A DNA stretch of 42,335 bases from Chitinophagaceae bacterium (GTDB taxonomy: Bacteria > Bacteroidota > Bacteroidia > Chitinophagales > Chitinophagaceae), in NCBI GenBank assembly GCA_025933775.1, contig JAICZH010000018.1:1-42335 (forward strand), given 5' to 3'. Below, one piece after another: positions 32,257-41,037 of the stretch; the stretch's first letter is position 1, and each line of letters begins with the position of its first letter. The position numbers and the translations under genes were made by a program. The notes beneath the pieces were generated by a model. The model worked only from the letters and a program-made list of their open reading frames with translations, did no database searches and was not told the DNA's origin.

Positions 32257-35200
32257 TTAAAATGTAACGGTAACATTAGCTCCGAATATTCTTGTAGGAG
32301 GAAGTTGATTTTCATTAGTTCTTCCTACTGCATTACCGCTTCCTGAACTGCTAAATTCGGGATCAGTATATTGATTGCTTTTGGGTCTCAGCATCAATAA
32401 ATTTCTACCTACTATCCCTACAGAAAGGTGTTTTATAAACTTAGTTCCGCTAAGAAGTGTAGTAGGAAAATCGTAAGTAAGAGAGGCTTCTCTGAGTTTC
32501 CAGAAGGCAGCGCTTACAACAAAGGGCGATCCTAAATTAGTGCCATAAACATCAGCAGGCCAAAAACCGGCACCCCCAATATTACCACCGTTGGAAACGG
32601 CAACAGTAGTATTATCAACATATTTTCCATTTTGCAATACAACCGAATTAGGGAATATAAAACGTTGGCGACCGTTTTGAGCTGAAAATTCAGAAACTCC
32701 TTCAAAGGTTAAGTTAGTTGCCAATTCATTCATAATATAATTTCCTCCACGATAATCAGCAACAGCAGCCAGCGTAAAGCCCTTGTAAGTTACAGAAGTA
32801 GTAATCCCCAAGATATCAGTTGGATTCGTTTGTCCAAAAACTTTTGCAACAGGATCTACAGAAGGCATACCAGTAACCGGATCAACTATCACTTTTCCGG
32901 TGGCAGAATCTCTTACCCAGTCATTGGCTTTAATTACAGGATAAGGAAGGCCTTTTATAGCATAGATTCCACCGCCAATCCCATTACTGAATCCGCTTAA
33001 GTTTAATTCATTTACTCCGGTAAGCAGTTCGTTTACTACATTTTTATAATGACTGTAATTAACATCAATATTCCATAAAACATTTTTAGTTTTTATTGCA
33101 ATTAATTTAAGATCAAGTTCAATGCCCTGATTGGTAACTAATCCGGCGTTTACTACTTTTTGAGTAAAACCAGTAGCAGATGATATGCTTGCAATTAAAG
33201 CCTCATCTTTGGTTTTACTTTGATAATAATCTCCTGATAAATTGATCCGGTTATCCAGAAATCCCAATTCACCACCAATCTCGTATTCATCTGTTATTTC
33301 TGGTTTTATTAAAGGATTTAAATATGTATTAGATTGGCTATATCCTCCCAAAGAACCAAATGGAAATCCGGTTGCAGGAACAAATGGATTTATTAATGAA
33401 TAAGCGCCATAAGGATTACCACCTAAATTTATATTAGCAACTCTGGAAATACCACCGCGTATTTTACCGTAGGATAAAAATTTATTGTCTTTCAAACCAG
33501 GTATTGCATTTGTAAAAATGAATGATAGATCAGCGCCGGGATATTCAAAATGTCTTTGGCTGGGGTCTAATATTGAATTCCATTCATCTCTGTTAGAAAG
33601 GTGTAAAAATAAAAACTGCTTAAAGCCGAGAATGGCATCTTCAAATATTGAGTACTCCCGTTGTTTATAAGCTCCCTGCTGGTATGTAGGAATTCCAAGA
33701 ACACTGCTTATATTATAATCGTTCGGAAACTGAAGGTTATCGCCTTGAAGAAAGATAGTATTTTGGTATCGTTGTGAAACATTATAACCAACATAAGCAT
33801 TTAAAGAAAAATTATTAAAATCTTTTTTAAATGTGCCAATCAAATCGTTATTAAGTCTCTGCTCCATAAACGTTTCATTAAAAGTAGAGGGAGCAAGAAA
33901 TTTTTGCGAACTTGGAACATTACCGGCGCTCTGAGGATCAGCAATAGCCCATGGTGCAAATGTAATTCCTGCCCGGGTATAATTAAACTGGGCAGTTGTT
34001 TGTGTAATACCAAATCTATCAGAAATTGAGAACCAATCTGTAAGTTTATAAGATAAATTAAGATTGCCTAATATATCATAGTTGGTCCTTTTCCTTCTTG
34101 AATTATCAATGGTCCAGTATGGATTTGTTGCATAGGCATTAAAATAACTGTTAGGATTTCCATATTTACTGGTAGGATCGCTAAAATCATTTAAAGGAAT
34201 ATAAGAAGGAGTATTTAATAACTCAAAATACAACTGACGACCAGAGAATACCCCCCCGGTTGTTTGGTTATAACTCAAGCCTGCAACATCAGTATTAGCC
34301 TGATTATAAGAAACAGTATAATCTGCTTTGAAACGGCCGTATTCCCTGGTTCCACCCACACGTACATTGTCTCTTCTTGATTTATCTTTGGGCACTACTC
34401 CCGCAACATTTACATCCTGAAAGCCCATGTAAAAAGTTCCATGATCATCACCGGAAGAAAAATTTACATCAAATTGGTTGGTAAGCCCTTTATTAAAAAA
34501 GTTTTTAATTTCATTGGGCTTTGCAGAATAAGTAGTAAATAAAGAATCGTAAGATTCAACAGTAGTTCCATCTGCGCCAAATACAGGAGAAAGAGCTAAT
34601 AAAATTTTTCTGCCATCGTATGGAGGCCCATAACTCTCATTTTCATAAGGAACAGGATTAATAGTTCCGTCTGGATTAATATAAGAACCCCCTTCCCCTC
34701 CATATCCTCCAAACCTTTGCTGAAGCTTTGGCAAATAAGATACTTCTTGTATTGAAGCAGTATTGCTAACCACAATAGAAGGTTTTCCTTTTGTTCCGTG
34801 CTTGGTTGTAATAATTAATACGCCATTGGATGCTTTAGAGCCATAAATAGCTGCTGCAACAGCGCCCTTTAAGACAGTTACATTATCTACATCTTCAGGA
34901 TTAATTTTATTTATGTACGAAGCATCATCAATAGGAACGCCATCTAAGACTAACAAAGCCTGATTATTTCCTGTTAATGATCTATTACCACGAAGCACTA
35001 TTCGGGTTATAGGATTTACACCATTATCAGTGAGATTTACCTGCAACCCGGAAACTTTTCCTTCAAGGCCTGTGGAAATATCAGTTACTTTGGCCTGGGT
35101 TAAATCTTTTGTTCCAATTTTAGCAGTTGCATATCCGAGTTGTTTTGCCTGCCTGGTTTGACCATAAGCTGTAGTAATAACAACGGTTGTCAACTCTGAA

Positions 35201-35487
35201 GGATTTCTTTTTAATGAAACTGAGAGCGTGTTACCTTCCGGCGATTGTGATAAAGGGTTAAATCCTGTAGCGGTAAAAGTTAAGGTGCCGCTGCCTTTCA
35301 TTTTAATGGTGAAATTGCCATTGGCATCTGCTGTTGTAGCATTCCGTGTGCCCGTTTCAGTAACCGTGGCAAAAGGAACGGACGTTCCAGCATCATCCTT
35401 TACTGTGCCTGTAACCGTGTGCGTTTGAGCAAATGCAAATGCTCCACTAAGCATTAGCAATACAAATAACATTAGAATTTTTCTCAT
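32257..35487 (-). CDS. SusC/RagA family TonB-linked outer membrane transporter
   Basis: A 1076-residue TonB-dependent transporter. Signal peptide 1-20 (ending AFAQ), a carboxypeptidase-regulatory-like beta-sandwich domain at about 22-100 (VTGTVKDDAGTSVPFATV), the plug at about 110-230 (PITRIVLRGNRSLTGNNQ, LVLDGVPIDD), and a 22-strand barrel to the end (TRIFGANVTVTF). No N-terminal anti-sigma signalling domain is present. First gene of the susC-susD-DUF1735 operon; no TAnnTTTG box was found within 250 bases upstream, so the promoter is not of the consensus type or is regulated. Confidence 0.97.
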   Translation of the reverse strand: MRKILMLFVLLMLSGAFAFAQTHTVTGTVKDDAGTSVPFATVTETGTRNATTADANGNFTIKMKGSGTLTFTATGFNPLSQSPEGNTLSVSLKRNPSELTTVVITTAYGQTRQAKQLGYATAKIGTKDLTQAKVTDISTGLEGKVSGLQVNLTDNGVNPITRIVLRGNRSLTGNNQALLVLDGVPIDDASYINKINPEDVDNVTVLKGAVAAAIYGSKASNGVLIITTKHGTKGKPSIVVSNTASIQEVSYLPKLQQRFGGYGGEGGSYINPDGTINPVPYENESYGPPYDGRKILLALSPVFGADGTTVESYDSLFTTYSAKPNEIKNFFNKGLTNQFDVNFSSGDDHGTFYMGFQDVNVAGVVPKDKSRRDNVRVGGTREYGRFKADYTVSYNQANTDVAGLSYNQTTGGVFSGRQLYFELLNTPSYIPLNDFSDPTSKYGNPNSYFNAYATNPYWTIDNSRRKRTNYDILGNLNLSYKLTDWFSISDRFGITQTTAQFNYTRAGITFAPWAIADPQSAGNVPSSQKFLAPSTFNETFMEQRLNNDLIGTFKKDFNNFSLNAYVGYNVSQRYQNTIFLQGDNLQFPNDYNISSVLGIPTYQQGAYKQREYSIFEDAILGFKQFLFLHLSNRDEWNSILDPSQRHFEYPGADLSFIFTNAIPGLKDNKFLSYGKIRGGISRVANINLGGNPYGAYSLINPFVPATGFPFGSLGGYSQSNTYLNPLIKPEITDEYEIGGELGFLDNRINLSGDYYQSKTKDEALIASISSATGFTQKVVNAGLVTNQGIELDLKLIAIKTKNVLWNIDVNYSHYKNVVNELLTGVNELNLSGFSNGIGGGIYAIKGLPYPVIKANDWVRDSATGKVIVDPVTGMPSVDPVAKVFGQTNPTDILGITTSVTYKGFTLAAVADYRGGNYIMNELATNLTFEGVSEFSAQNGRQRFIFPNSVVLQNGKYVDNTTVAVSNGGNIGGAGFWPADVYGTNLGSPFVVSAAFWKLREASLTYDFPTTLLSGTKFIKHLSVGIVGRNLLMLRPKSNQYTDPEFSSSGSGNAVGRTNENQLPPTRIFGANVTVTF

Positions 35488-35742
35488 GTGTGATTATAGT
35501 TTATGAATTAAATGTATGTTTTGTTTCTTCCAGAACAATAAAACTGTTAATTAATGAAAATTTTATCTTTAATTATATAAAATGGAGGACAGTTAATAAT
35601 ATAATTATGCTGCTTTATGTTTTAAGAATTTTTTTTAAATCAAATTTTCTGAAGGGTAATTTTCAGAGTGACATTTTCTTTTCCCAAATTCAAAAAACTT
35701 TCATTTAAATTTATCGCCTCTGATTTATTATTAAAAATAGCA

Positions 35743-37446
35743 ATGACTCATCCGGTTCTTCAAATAAAAAATTTAAGTATTGATTTTGTAACTGATTCAG
35801 GAATTTTTTCTGCCGTAAAAAATATTTCTTTTACAGTAAACAAAGGCGAGACGATTGCCCTTGTTGGCGAATCGGGTTCCGGCAAAACGGTTACTTCTTT
35901 ATCAATATTACAGCTACTTCCTGCTCCGCCTGCTCAATATAAAAGTGGTGAAATTTTTTTCTCTGAAAATAATGAAGAACCTGTAAACCTTCTTACACTT
36001 AATAAAAAATATTTGCGCAAAATAAGAGGAAATAAAATTTCCATGATCTTTCAGGAACCAATGACATCGCTTAATCCCGTGCAAACCTGCGGCCATCAAA
36101 TAATGGAAGCAATTATGCTTCATGAAAAAATGAATGCGAAAGAAGCAGAAGAAAAAACATTGCAGCTTTTCTCCCAGGTGAAGCTGCCAGGTGTTTCGGG
36201 TATGCTTCACCGGTATCCTCATCAATTGAGTGGAGGACAGAAACAAAGAGTGATGATTGCAATGGCAATGAGTTGTAATCCTTCTGTGCTAATTGCCGAT
36301 GAGCCAACAACAGCGCTTGATGTAACGGTTCAAAAAACGATTTTAGAACTTATAAAAGAATTGCAGCAAAAAAGTGAAATGGGTGTAATTTTTATTACGC
36401 ACGATCTGGGGCTGGTAGCCGAAATTGCAGATAAAGTAGTGGTGATGTATCAAGGAGAAATTGTAGAAACCAATACTACAAAAGAAATTTTTTTAAACCC
36501 AAAACATCCTTATACAAAAGCGCTCATCAGTTGCCGGCCCTCGCCTGCTTTAAAAGGAAAAAGACTTCCGGTAGTAAGTGATTTTTTAAATGAATCAATT
36601 GATGTGCACGAACAAAAAAAAGTTAATAAAACAGATGTTGAACAAAATATCGAATTATTGAAAGTGGAAAATCTTAAAGTTTATTTCCCAATTAAAAAAA
36701 GTTTTACAGGAAAAACTTTACAAGAATTTAAAGCGGTGGATGATGTAAGTTTTTCTGTAAAAAAAGGAGAAGTATTAGGACTGGTTGGCGAAAGCGGTTG
36801 CGGAAAAACCACGCTGGGACGGGCTTTGATACGATTGATAGACCCCACATCAGGAAATATTTTTTTAAATAAAAAAAATATTGCGCACATACCTTCAGAT
36901 GAATTAAGAAAAATGCGAAAGGATATTCAAATAATTTTTCAGGATCCTTACGGCTCATTAAATCCGCGCATTACCATCGGGCAGGCGATTAATGAACCCA
37001 TGAAAATTCATGAAATACTTCCCACCGAAAAACAACGCAAAGAAAAAATTATTGATATACTTGAAAAAGTAGATTTAAAGCCAGAATATTTTAATCGTTA
37101 TCCGCATGAATTTAGCGGAGGCCAGCGTCAGCGCATTTGCATTGCGCGGGCGCTCGGATTAAATCCTGAATTTATCATTTGCGATGAAAGCGTTTCTGCG
37201 CTTGATGTAAGCGTGCAGGCGCAGGTGCTTAACTTATTAACCGATCTCAAAAATGAATTGGGTTTTACCTGCATATTTATTTCGCACGATCTTGGGGTGG
37301 TGCATTATATAAGCAATCGCATTATGGTGATGAATAAAGGTAAAATAGAAGAAACAGGCGATGCAGATGAAATTTATTTTCACCCAAAAAAACTATATAC
37401 ACAAAAATTAATTGAATCAAGGCCCCAGCTAAAGTTTTCTGCATAA
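35743..37446 (+). CDS. fused two-domain ABC transporter ATPase, oligopeptide/dipeptide (DppDF) type
   Basis: A 567-residue cytoplasmic protein with two full ABC domains. Domain 1: Walker A GESGSGKT (42-49), signature LSGGQKQR, Walker B VLIADEPTTALD. Domain 2: Walker A GESGCGKT (349-356), signature FSGGQRQR, Walker B FIICDESVSALD. Each is followed by the short oligo_HPY-like tail (NPKHPYTKALISCRP; HPKKLYTQKLIESRP). It is like GsiA/YejF and energises peptide-type importers. The frame is open to 35668 but MTHPVLQIKNLSIDF at 35743 is the domain start. No permease or binding-protein gene is adjacent. Confidence 0.95.
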   Translation: MTHPVLQIKNLSIDFVTDSGIFSAVKNISFTVNKGETIALVGESGSGKTVTSLSILQLLPAPPAQYKSGEIFFSENNEEPVNLLTLNKKYLRKIRGNKISMIFQEPMTSLNPVQTCGHQIMEAIMLHEKMNAKEAEEKTLQLFSQVKLPGVSGMLHRYPHQLSGGQKQRVMIAMAMSCNPSVLIADEPTTALDVTVQKTILELIKELQQKSEMGVIFITHDLGLVAEIADKVVVMYQGEIVETNTTKEIFLNPKHPYTKALISCRPSPALKGKRLPVVSDFLNESIDVHEQKKVNKTDVEQNIELLKVENLKVYFPIKKSFTGKTLQEFKAVDDVSFSVKKGEVLGLVGESGCGKTTLGRALIRLIDPTSGNIFLNKKNIAHIPSDELRKMRKDIQIIFQDPYGSLNPRITIGQAINEPMKIHEILPTEKQRKEKIIDILEKVDLKPEYFNRYPHEFSGGQRQRICIARALGLNPEFIICDESVSALDVSVQAQVLNLLTDLKNELGFTCIFISHDLGVVHYISNRIMVMNKGKIEETGDADEIYFHPKKLYTQKLIESRPQLKFSA

Positions 37447-37478
37447 AAAATTTTAAGGCTGATATAAATTAAAAGCAT

Positions 37479-37486
37479 TACCTTTG
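37479..37486 (+). promoter_or_regulatory. -7 box before queA
   Basis: TACCTTTG matches TAnnTTTG and would start a transcript near 37491, giving queA a leader of about 109 bases. No -33 TTG at a regular distance is seen. Confidence 0.5.
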
Positions 37487-37490
37487 CGCA

Positions 37491-37599
37491 CTTTAAAAAT
37501 CATGCCGTAACATGATAAGTGGCCCCGATCCCTCGCGGCACATATCTCTGTAACAACAGTAATGGCATGTGTCAATTAACTTTAAAATTATAATTGCAC
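37491..37599 (+). other. structured-looking leader of queA
   Basis: CATGCC (37501-37506) pairs with GGCATG (37564-37569) and encloses two smaller pairings: GTG-CC with GG-CAC (37519-37541, one bulged G) and CTGT-AACA-ACAG (37548-37559). The stretch 37517-37541 is much richer in G and C than its surroundings. It does not match the preQ1-I aptamer pattern I know, so I make no riboswitch call. Confidence 0.4.
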
Positions 37600-38649
37600 A
37601 TGAAACTTAGTCAATTTAAATTTGACCTCCCTCTTAATCTAATTGCACAAAATCCTTCAAAAAGAAGAGAAGACAGCCGGATGATGGTGATTGAAAGAAA
37701 AACCGGAAAAATTGAAAACAAACATTTTAAAGACATTCTCGATTATTTTGATGATAAAGATGTTTTTGTAGTAAACAATACCAAAGTATTTCCTGCCCGC
37801 ATGTATGGCCGTAAAGAAAAAACAGGCGCAAAGATTGAAGTGTTTCTTTTAAGAGAATTGCATCGCCAAAACCGGCTGTGGGACGTAATTGTGGACCCTG
37901 CGAGGAAAATACGCGTAGGCAATAAATTGTATTTTGGTGAAACAGATGAGCTCGTAGCAGAAGTGATTGACAATACCACGAGCCGGGGAAGAACTATACG
38001 TTTTTTGTGGGATGGGCCTGAAGATGAGTTTAGAAAAATGTTGTATTTCATGGGCGAAACACCTCTGCCAAAATATATAAAACGCAAGCCCGATGAAGAA
38101 GATAAAGAAAGGTACCAAACCGTGTATGCAAAGCACGAAGGTGCAGTAGCAGCACCCACTGCAGGCCTTCACTTTAGCCCTGAATTAATTAAAAGGCTTG
38201 AGATAAAAGGAATTCGTTTTGCAGAAATTACATTGCATACCGGGCTGGGAACTTTTCGCCCCATAGAAGTGGAAGACCTTAGCAAACATAAAATGGATGC
38301 AGAATATTATCGCATTGATGAAGAAGCCTGCCGGATTGTAAATAAAGCGAAAGAAACCAATAAAAGAATTTGTTCCATAGGAACTACTACTATGCGTGCG
38401 ATGGAAACTTCTTTTACCGCACAAAAATTATTGAAACCATCTGAAGGATGGACAAATCATTTTATTCATCCGCCTTATAATTTTAATATAGCCGATTCAT
38501 TAGTTACCAATTTTCATTTGCCTAAAACAAGTTTGCTTATTATGACTTGTGCTTTTGCTGGTTATGATCTTATTATGGATGCTTATAAAAAAGCGATAAA
38601 AGATAAATATCGTTTCTTTAGTTATGGCGATGCTATGCTCATCATATAA
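37600..38649 (+). CDS. queA: S-adenosylmethionine:tRNA ribosyltransferase-isomerase QueA
   Basis: A 349-residue QueA, which moves the ribosyl part of S-adenosylmethionine to preQ1-modified tRNA in queuosine synthesis. [18 protein letters not shown] at the start, [17 protein letters not shown] (about 48-64), [17 protein letters not shown] (about 170-186) and [16 protein letters not shown] are family hallmarks. A TTG six bases upstream in the same frame is possible, but ATG at 37600 fits the family start. It is preceded by its own promoter and a leader of about 109 bases. Other queuosine genes are not in the window. Confidence 0.97.
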   Translation: MKLSQFKFDLPLNLIAQNPSKRREDSRMMVIERKTGKIENKHFKDILDYFDDKDVFVVNNTKVFPARMYGRKEKTGAKIEVFLLRELHRQNRLWDVIVDPARKIRVGNKLYFGETDELVAEVIDNTTSRGRTIRFLWDGPEDEFRKMLYFMGETPLPKYIKRKPDEEDKERYQTVYAKHEGAVAAPTAGLHFSPELIKRLEIKGIRFAEITLHTGLGTFRPIEVEDLSKHKMDAEYYRIDEEACRIVNKAKETNKRICSIGTTTMRAMETSFTAQKLLKPSEGWTNHFIHPPYNFNIADSLVTNFHLPKTSLLIMTCAFAGYDLIMDAYKKAIKDKYRFFSYGDAMLII

Positions 38650-38774
38650 CTTTTTTTTAGAGGATTTTTGACTTCTTCTGATTCCGGAAATTTTTTATCA
38701 TCTTTATTGTATGTATTGAATAAATATGAGTAAGGCTTATTTATTTTTTATAAATTAGTGCAAACAATTTTACA

Positions 38775-39239
38775 ATGAAAACGCTTCAGCAATGGCTGAA
38801 TGAATATGGCGAAAGCCATACCAATGAAACCAATAAAACAATTCATTGGATTTGCGTGCCGGCAATTTTCTTTTCAATAACAGGATTACTTTATTGCATT
38901 AAATTAGCTTTTTTTATCGCCGCGCTTCAATCGAATATCGCCATCATTGTGTTATTGCTTACAACAGCTTATTATTTATCTCTTTCAATAAAAATAGGAA
39001 TAGGAATGCTTTTATTTGGCGTTGCCTGTCTTGTAATTTGTTATTTTATTGAAACATTTTTACCCATTCCGTTGTGGCTTGTTTGCATTATCATTTTTGT
39101 AATTGCGTGGATCGGGCAATTTTATGGCCATAAAGTGGAAGGTAAGAAACCTTCCTTTTTTAAAGATCTTCAATTTTTATTGATCGGGCCTATGTGGCTT
39201 ATGAGTTTTGTTTATAAAAAGATGGGAATAAGTTTTTGA
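38775..39239 (+). CDS. Mpo1-like / DUF962 membrane protein
   Basis: A 154-residue membrane protein with four or more hydrophobic helices. The N-terminal WLNEYGESHTNETNKTIHWICVP with its two His, the segment AWIGQFYGHKVEGKKPSFF with another His, and LLIGPMWLM match the Mpo1/YGL010w (DUF962) family. In yeast Mpo1 is an Fe(II)-dependent dioxygenase of 2-hydroxy fatty acid breakdown; the His residues needed for metal binding are present. Bacterial function is unproven. It is followed by a small repeat-like element (39281-39302). Confidence 0.88.
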   Translation: MKTLQQWLNEYGESHTNETNKTIHWICVPAIFFSITGLLYCIKLAFFIAALQSNIAIIVLLLTTAYYLSLSIKIGIGMLLFGVACLVICYFIETFLPIPLWLVCIIIFVIAWIGQFYGHKVEGKKPSFFKDLQFLLIGPMWLMSFVYKKMGISF

Positions 39240-39280
39240 ATTGTGAATTCATTTTATATTAAATTGTTTTTTACCTGTAA

Positions 39281-39302
39281 TACTAACGGTAAAGCGTAAA
39301 CG
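39281..39302. repeat. small element with ACTAACGGTAA core after the Mpo1-like gene
   Basis: TACTAACGGTAAAGCGTAAACG lies 42 bases after the stop. Its ACTAACGGTAA matches the complement of the element after ribE (21392-21415). It sits between convergent genes. Confidence 0.3.
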
Positions 39303-39323
39303 AAAATATTAAAGACGATTATA

Positions 39324-40643
39324 TTACATTCCAAACAAACCTTTATTTAAAGCCTGCAATGTTTTTTCTTTATGCTCACGCGAAATAAGAATGGAAATAT
39401 TATGCTGGCTGCCGCCGTAACTTACCATTCGTACAGGCGTGCCCGTGAGTGATGTAAATATTTTTGCAATCACATCTTTGGTTTGTGTAATCTGATTGCC
39501 CACAATTGAAACAATAGTTTGATCCGTATCTACTTCTACTGTTCCAAATACTTCCAGCTCTTTAATAATTTCCCGCAAGTAAGAATCATTATCAATCGTT
39601 AAAGATACAGCCACTTCAGAAGTAGTTACCATATCAATAGGGGTTTGATATTTTTCAAATACTTCAAAAACTTTTCGCAGAAAACCATAAGCAAGCAGCA
39701 TCCGGCTGCTTTTTATTTTTATGGCGGTAATAAAATCTTTCGCTGCAATTGCTTTTACGCCTACGCTTCCGGCATCACTTTCAATAAGCGTGCCTTCGGC
39801 GCTTGGTTCCATAGTATTTAATAATTTCACCGGAAAATTAAAATACTGTGCCGGCCATATACTTGCAGGATGCAAAATTTTTGCGCCAAAGTAAGCCAGC
39901 TCTGCAGCTTCATCAAAACTTAATCTGCTAACCGGTTTTGTTTTTTTTACAATTCGCGGATCGTTGTTATGCATTCCGTTTATATCCGTCCATATTTCAC
40001 AAACAGATGCGCCGATTGCGCCAGCTATTAAGGAAGCAGAATAATCGCTGCCACCTCTTTTTAAATTATCCACTTCACCTTTTGCATTGCGACAAATATA
40101 TCCTTGTGTAATAAAAAGCGTATTGCTTTTATTCTTTTGTAAAATTTGCGACAGCTTTACTTTTATACTTCCAACTTGCGGCTCGCCCGATGAATCAATC
40201 GTCATAAAATCAAGCGCTGGAAGCCATACGTGTTTAATCTTTTTTTCTTCCAGATAAATACTGAAAAGTTTGGTACTTAATAATTCTCCCTGTGCCAGAA
40301 TATCTTTATTTAATGCTTCGCTGAAAGATATTTTTAAAATAATATTCAAAAATTCAAAATGCTCTGATAAAACTGATTTTGCTTTTTTATATTGTTCTTC
40401 ATTTTTTACAAGATGAAGAATAAAATTTTGATAATGCTGTTCTAATGCATCAATGCGATCTTTGGCAGCAGTACGGTCGCCTTTTGCAAGGCTGTGGCTT
40501 ATTTCGCTAAGCGAATTGGTGGTTCCGCTCAAAGCGCTTAACACCACTACTTTTGCTTCAGCATCTTGTGTGATGAGCTTTGCAATCTCAAACATTCTTT
40601 CTGGTTTGCCCACACTGGTGCCGCCAAACTTCATTACTTTCAT
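39324..40643 (-). CDS. lysC: aspartate kinase
   Basis: A 439-residue single-domain aspartate kinase, first step of lysine, threonine and methionine synthesis. KFGGTSVGKPERM (5-17), LKRGGSDYSASLIAGA (about 195-210), WTDINGMHNNDPRIV and the FDEAAELAYFGAKILHP segment are all present, followed by two ACT domains (about 305-439) for feedback control. There is no homoserine dehydrogenase fusion, unlike ThrA. A TACATTTG box (40688-40681) lies 37 bases before the ATG. Which amino acid inhibits it cannot be told. Confidence 0.95.
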   Translation of the reverse strand: MKVMKFGGTSVGKPERMFEIAKLITQDAEAKVVVLSALSGTTNSLSEISHSLAKGDRTAAKDRIDALEQHYQNFILHLVKNEEQYKKAKSVLSEHFEFLNIILKISFSEALNKDILAQGELLSTKLFSIYLEEKKIKHVWLPALDFMTIDSSGEPQVGSIKVKLSQILQKNKSNTLFITQGYICRNAKGEVDNLKRGGSDYSASLIAGAIGASVCEIWTDINGMHNNDPRIVKKTKPVSRLSFDEAAELAYFGAKILHPASIWPAQYFNFPVKLLNTMEPSAEGTLIESDAGSVGVKAIAAKDFITAIKIKSSRMLLAYGFLRKVFEVFEKYQTPIDMVTTSEVAVSLTIDNDSYLREIIKELEVFGTVEVDTDQTIVSIVGNQITQTKDVIAKIFTSLTGTPVRMVSYGGSQHNISILISREHKEKTLQALNKGLFGM

Positions 40644-40680
40644 TTCAATATGCCGGGAATTTTTTTATAGAACCGGGTTG

Positions 40681-40688
40681 CAAATGTA
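40681..40688 (-). promoter_or_regulatory. -7 box before the aspartate kinase gene
   Basis: TACATTTG on the minus strand matches TAnnTTTG; predicted leader about 33 bases. No lysine riboswitch is visible in the short leader. Confidence 0.45.
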
Positions 40689-40779
40689 GGATATAGCGGG
40701 AATTTTTTTGCAGTATTGTCTTTATATCACTTTTAAAATGATTTTGATTTATTGTTTAGCTTAAAATTTTTTGGAAGAA

Positions 40780-41016
40780 TTATGATATGCCAATTAGATC
40801 TTCAATACTAAATACATCATCTATTGACAAAAAGGAAAGAAATTTATCATCAATTATTTCAAATGATTTTTTTTCTTCCTGAGAAAGATTTTTAATCACA
40901 GGGAATTTATCTAAGAGTACCATAAAAAGCCTGTCATTGGTTAAATGAACAAATAAAATAGTATCGTTAATAAATTCAATATTTTTTATACCGGGATAAA
41001 TTAAAGTGTTCGTCAT
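40780..41016 (-). CDS. DUF2442 domain-containing protein
   Basis: A 78-residue protein with the DUF2442 pattern: a first strand pair ending in DTILFVHLTNDRLFMVLLDKFPVI, then SQEEKKSFEIIDDKFLSF, then SIDDVFSIEDLIG. DUF2442 genes are often paired with DUF4160 genes and have been suggested to be toxin-antitoxin-like; no DUF4160 partner is adjacent here. It starts 21 bases after the stop of the Ldh-family gene on the same strand, so the two may be co-transcribed. Confidence 0.7.
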   Translation of the reverse strand: MTNTLIYPGIKNIEFINDTILFVHLTNDRLFMVLLDKFPVIKNLSQEEKKSFEIIDDKFLSFLSIDDVFSIEDLIGIS

Positions 41017-41037
41017 TTTCTTATTGAATGTAATTTC

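Noticed and set aside
37491-37599. Known preQ1 riboswitch before queA
   Set aside because: The leader looks structured, but the short preQ1-I aptamer pattern with its A-rich tail was not found, so only an unclassified structured leader is reported.
40780-41016. DUF2442 gene as half of a toxin-antitoxin pair
   Set aside because: No DUF4160 or other partner is adjacent, so the call was kept to the domain name.
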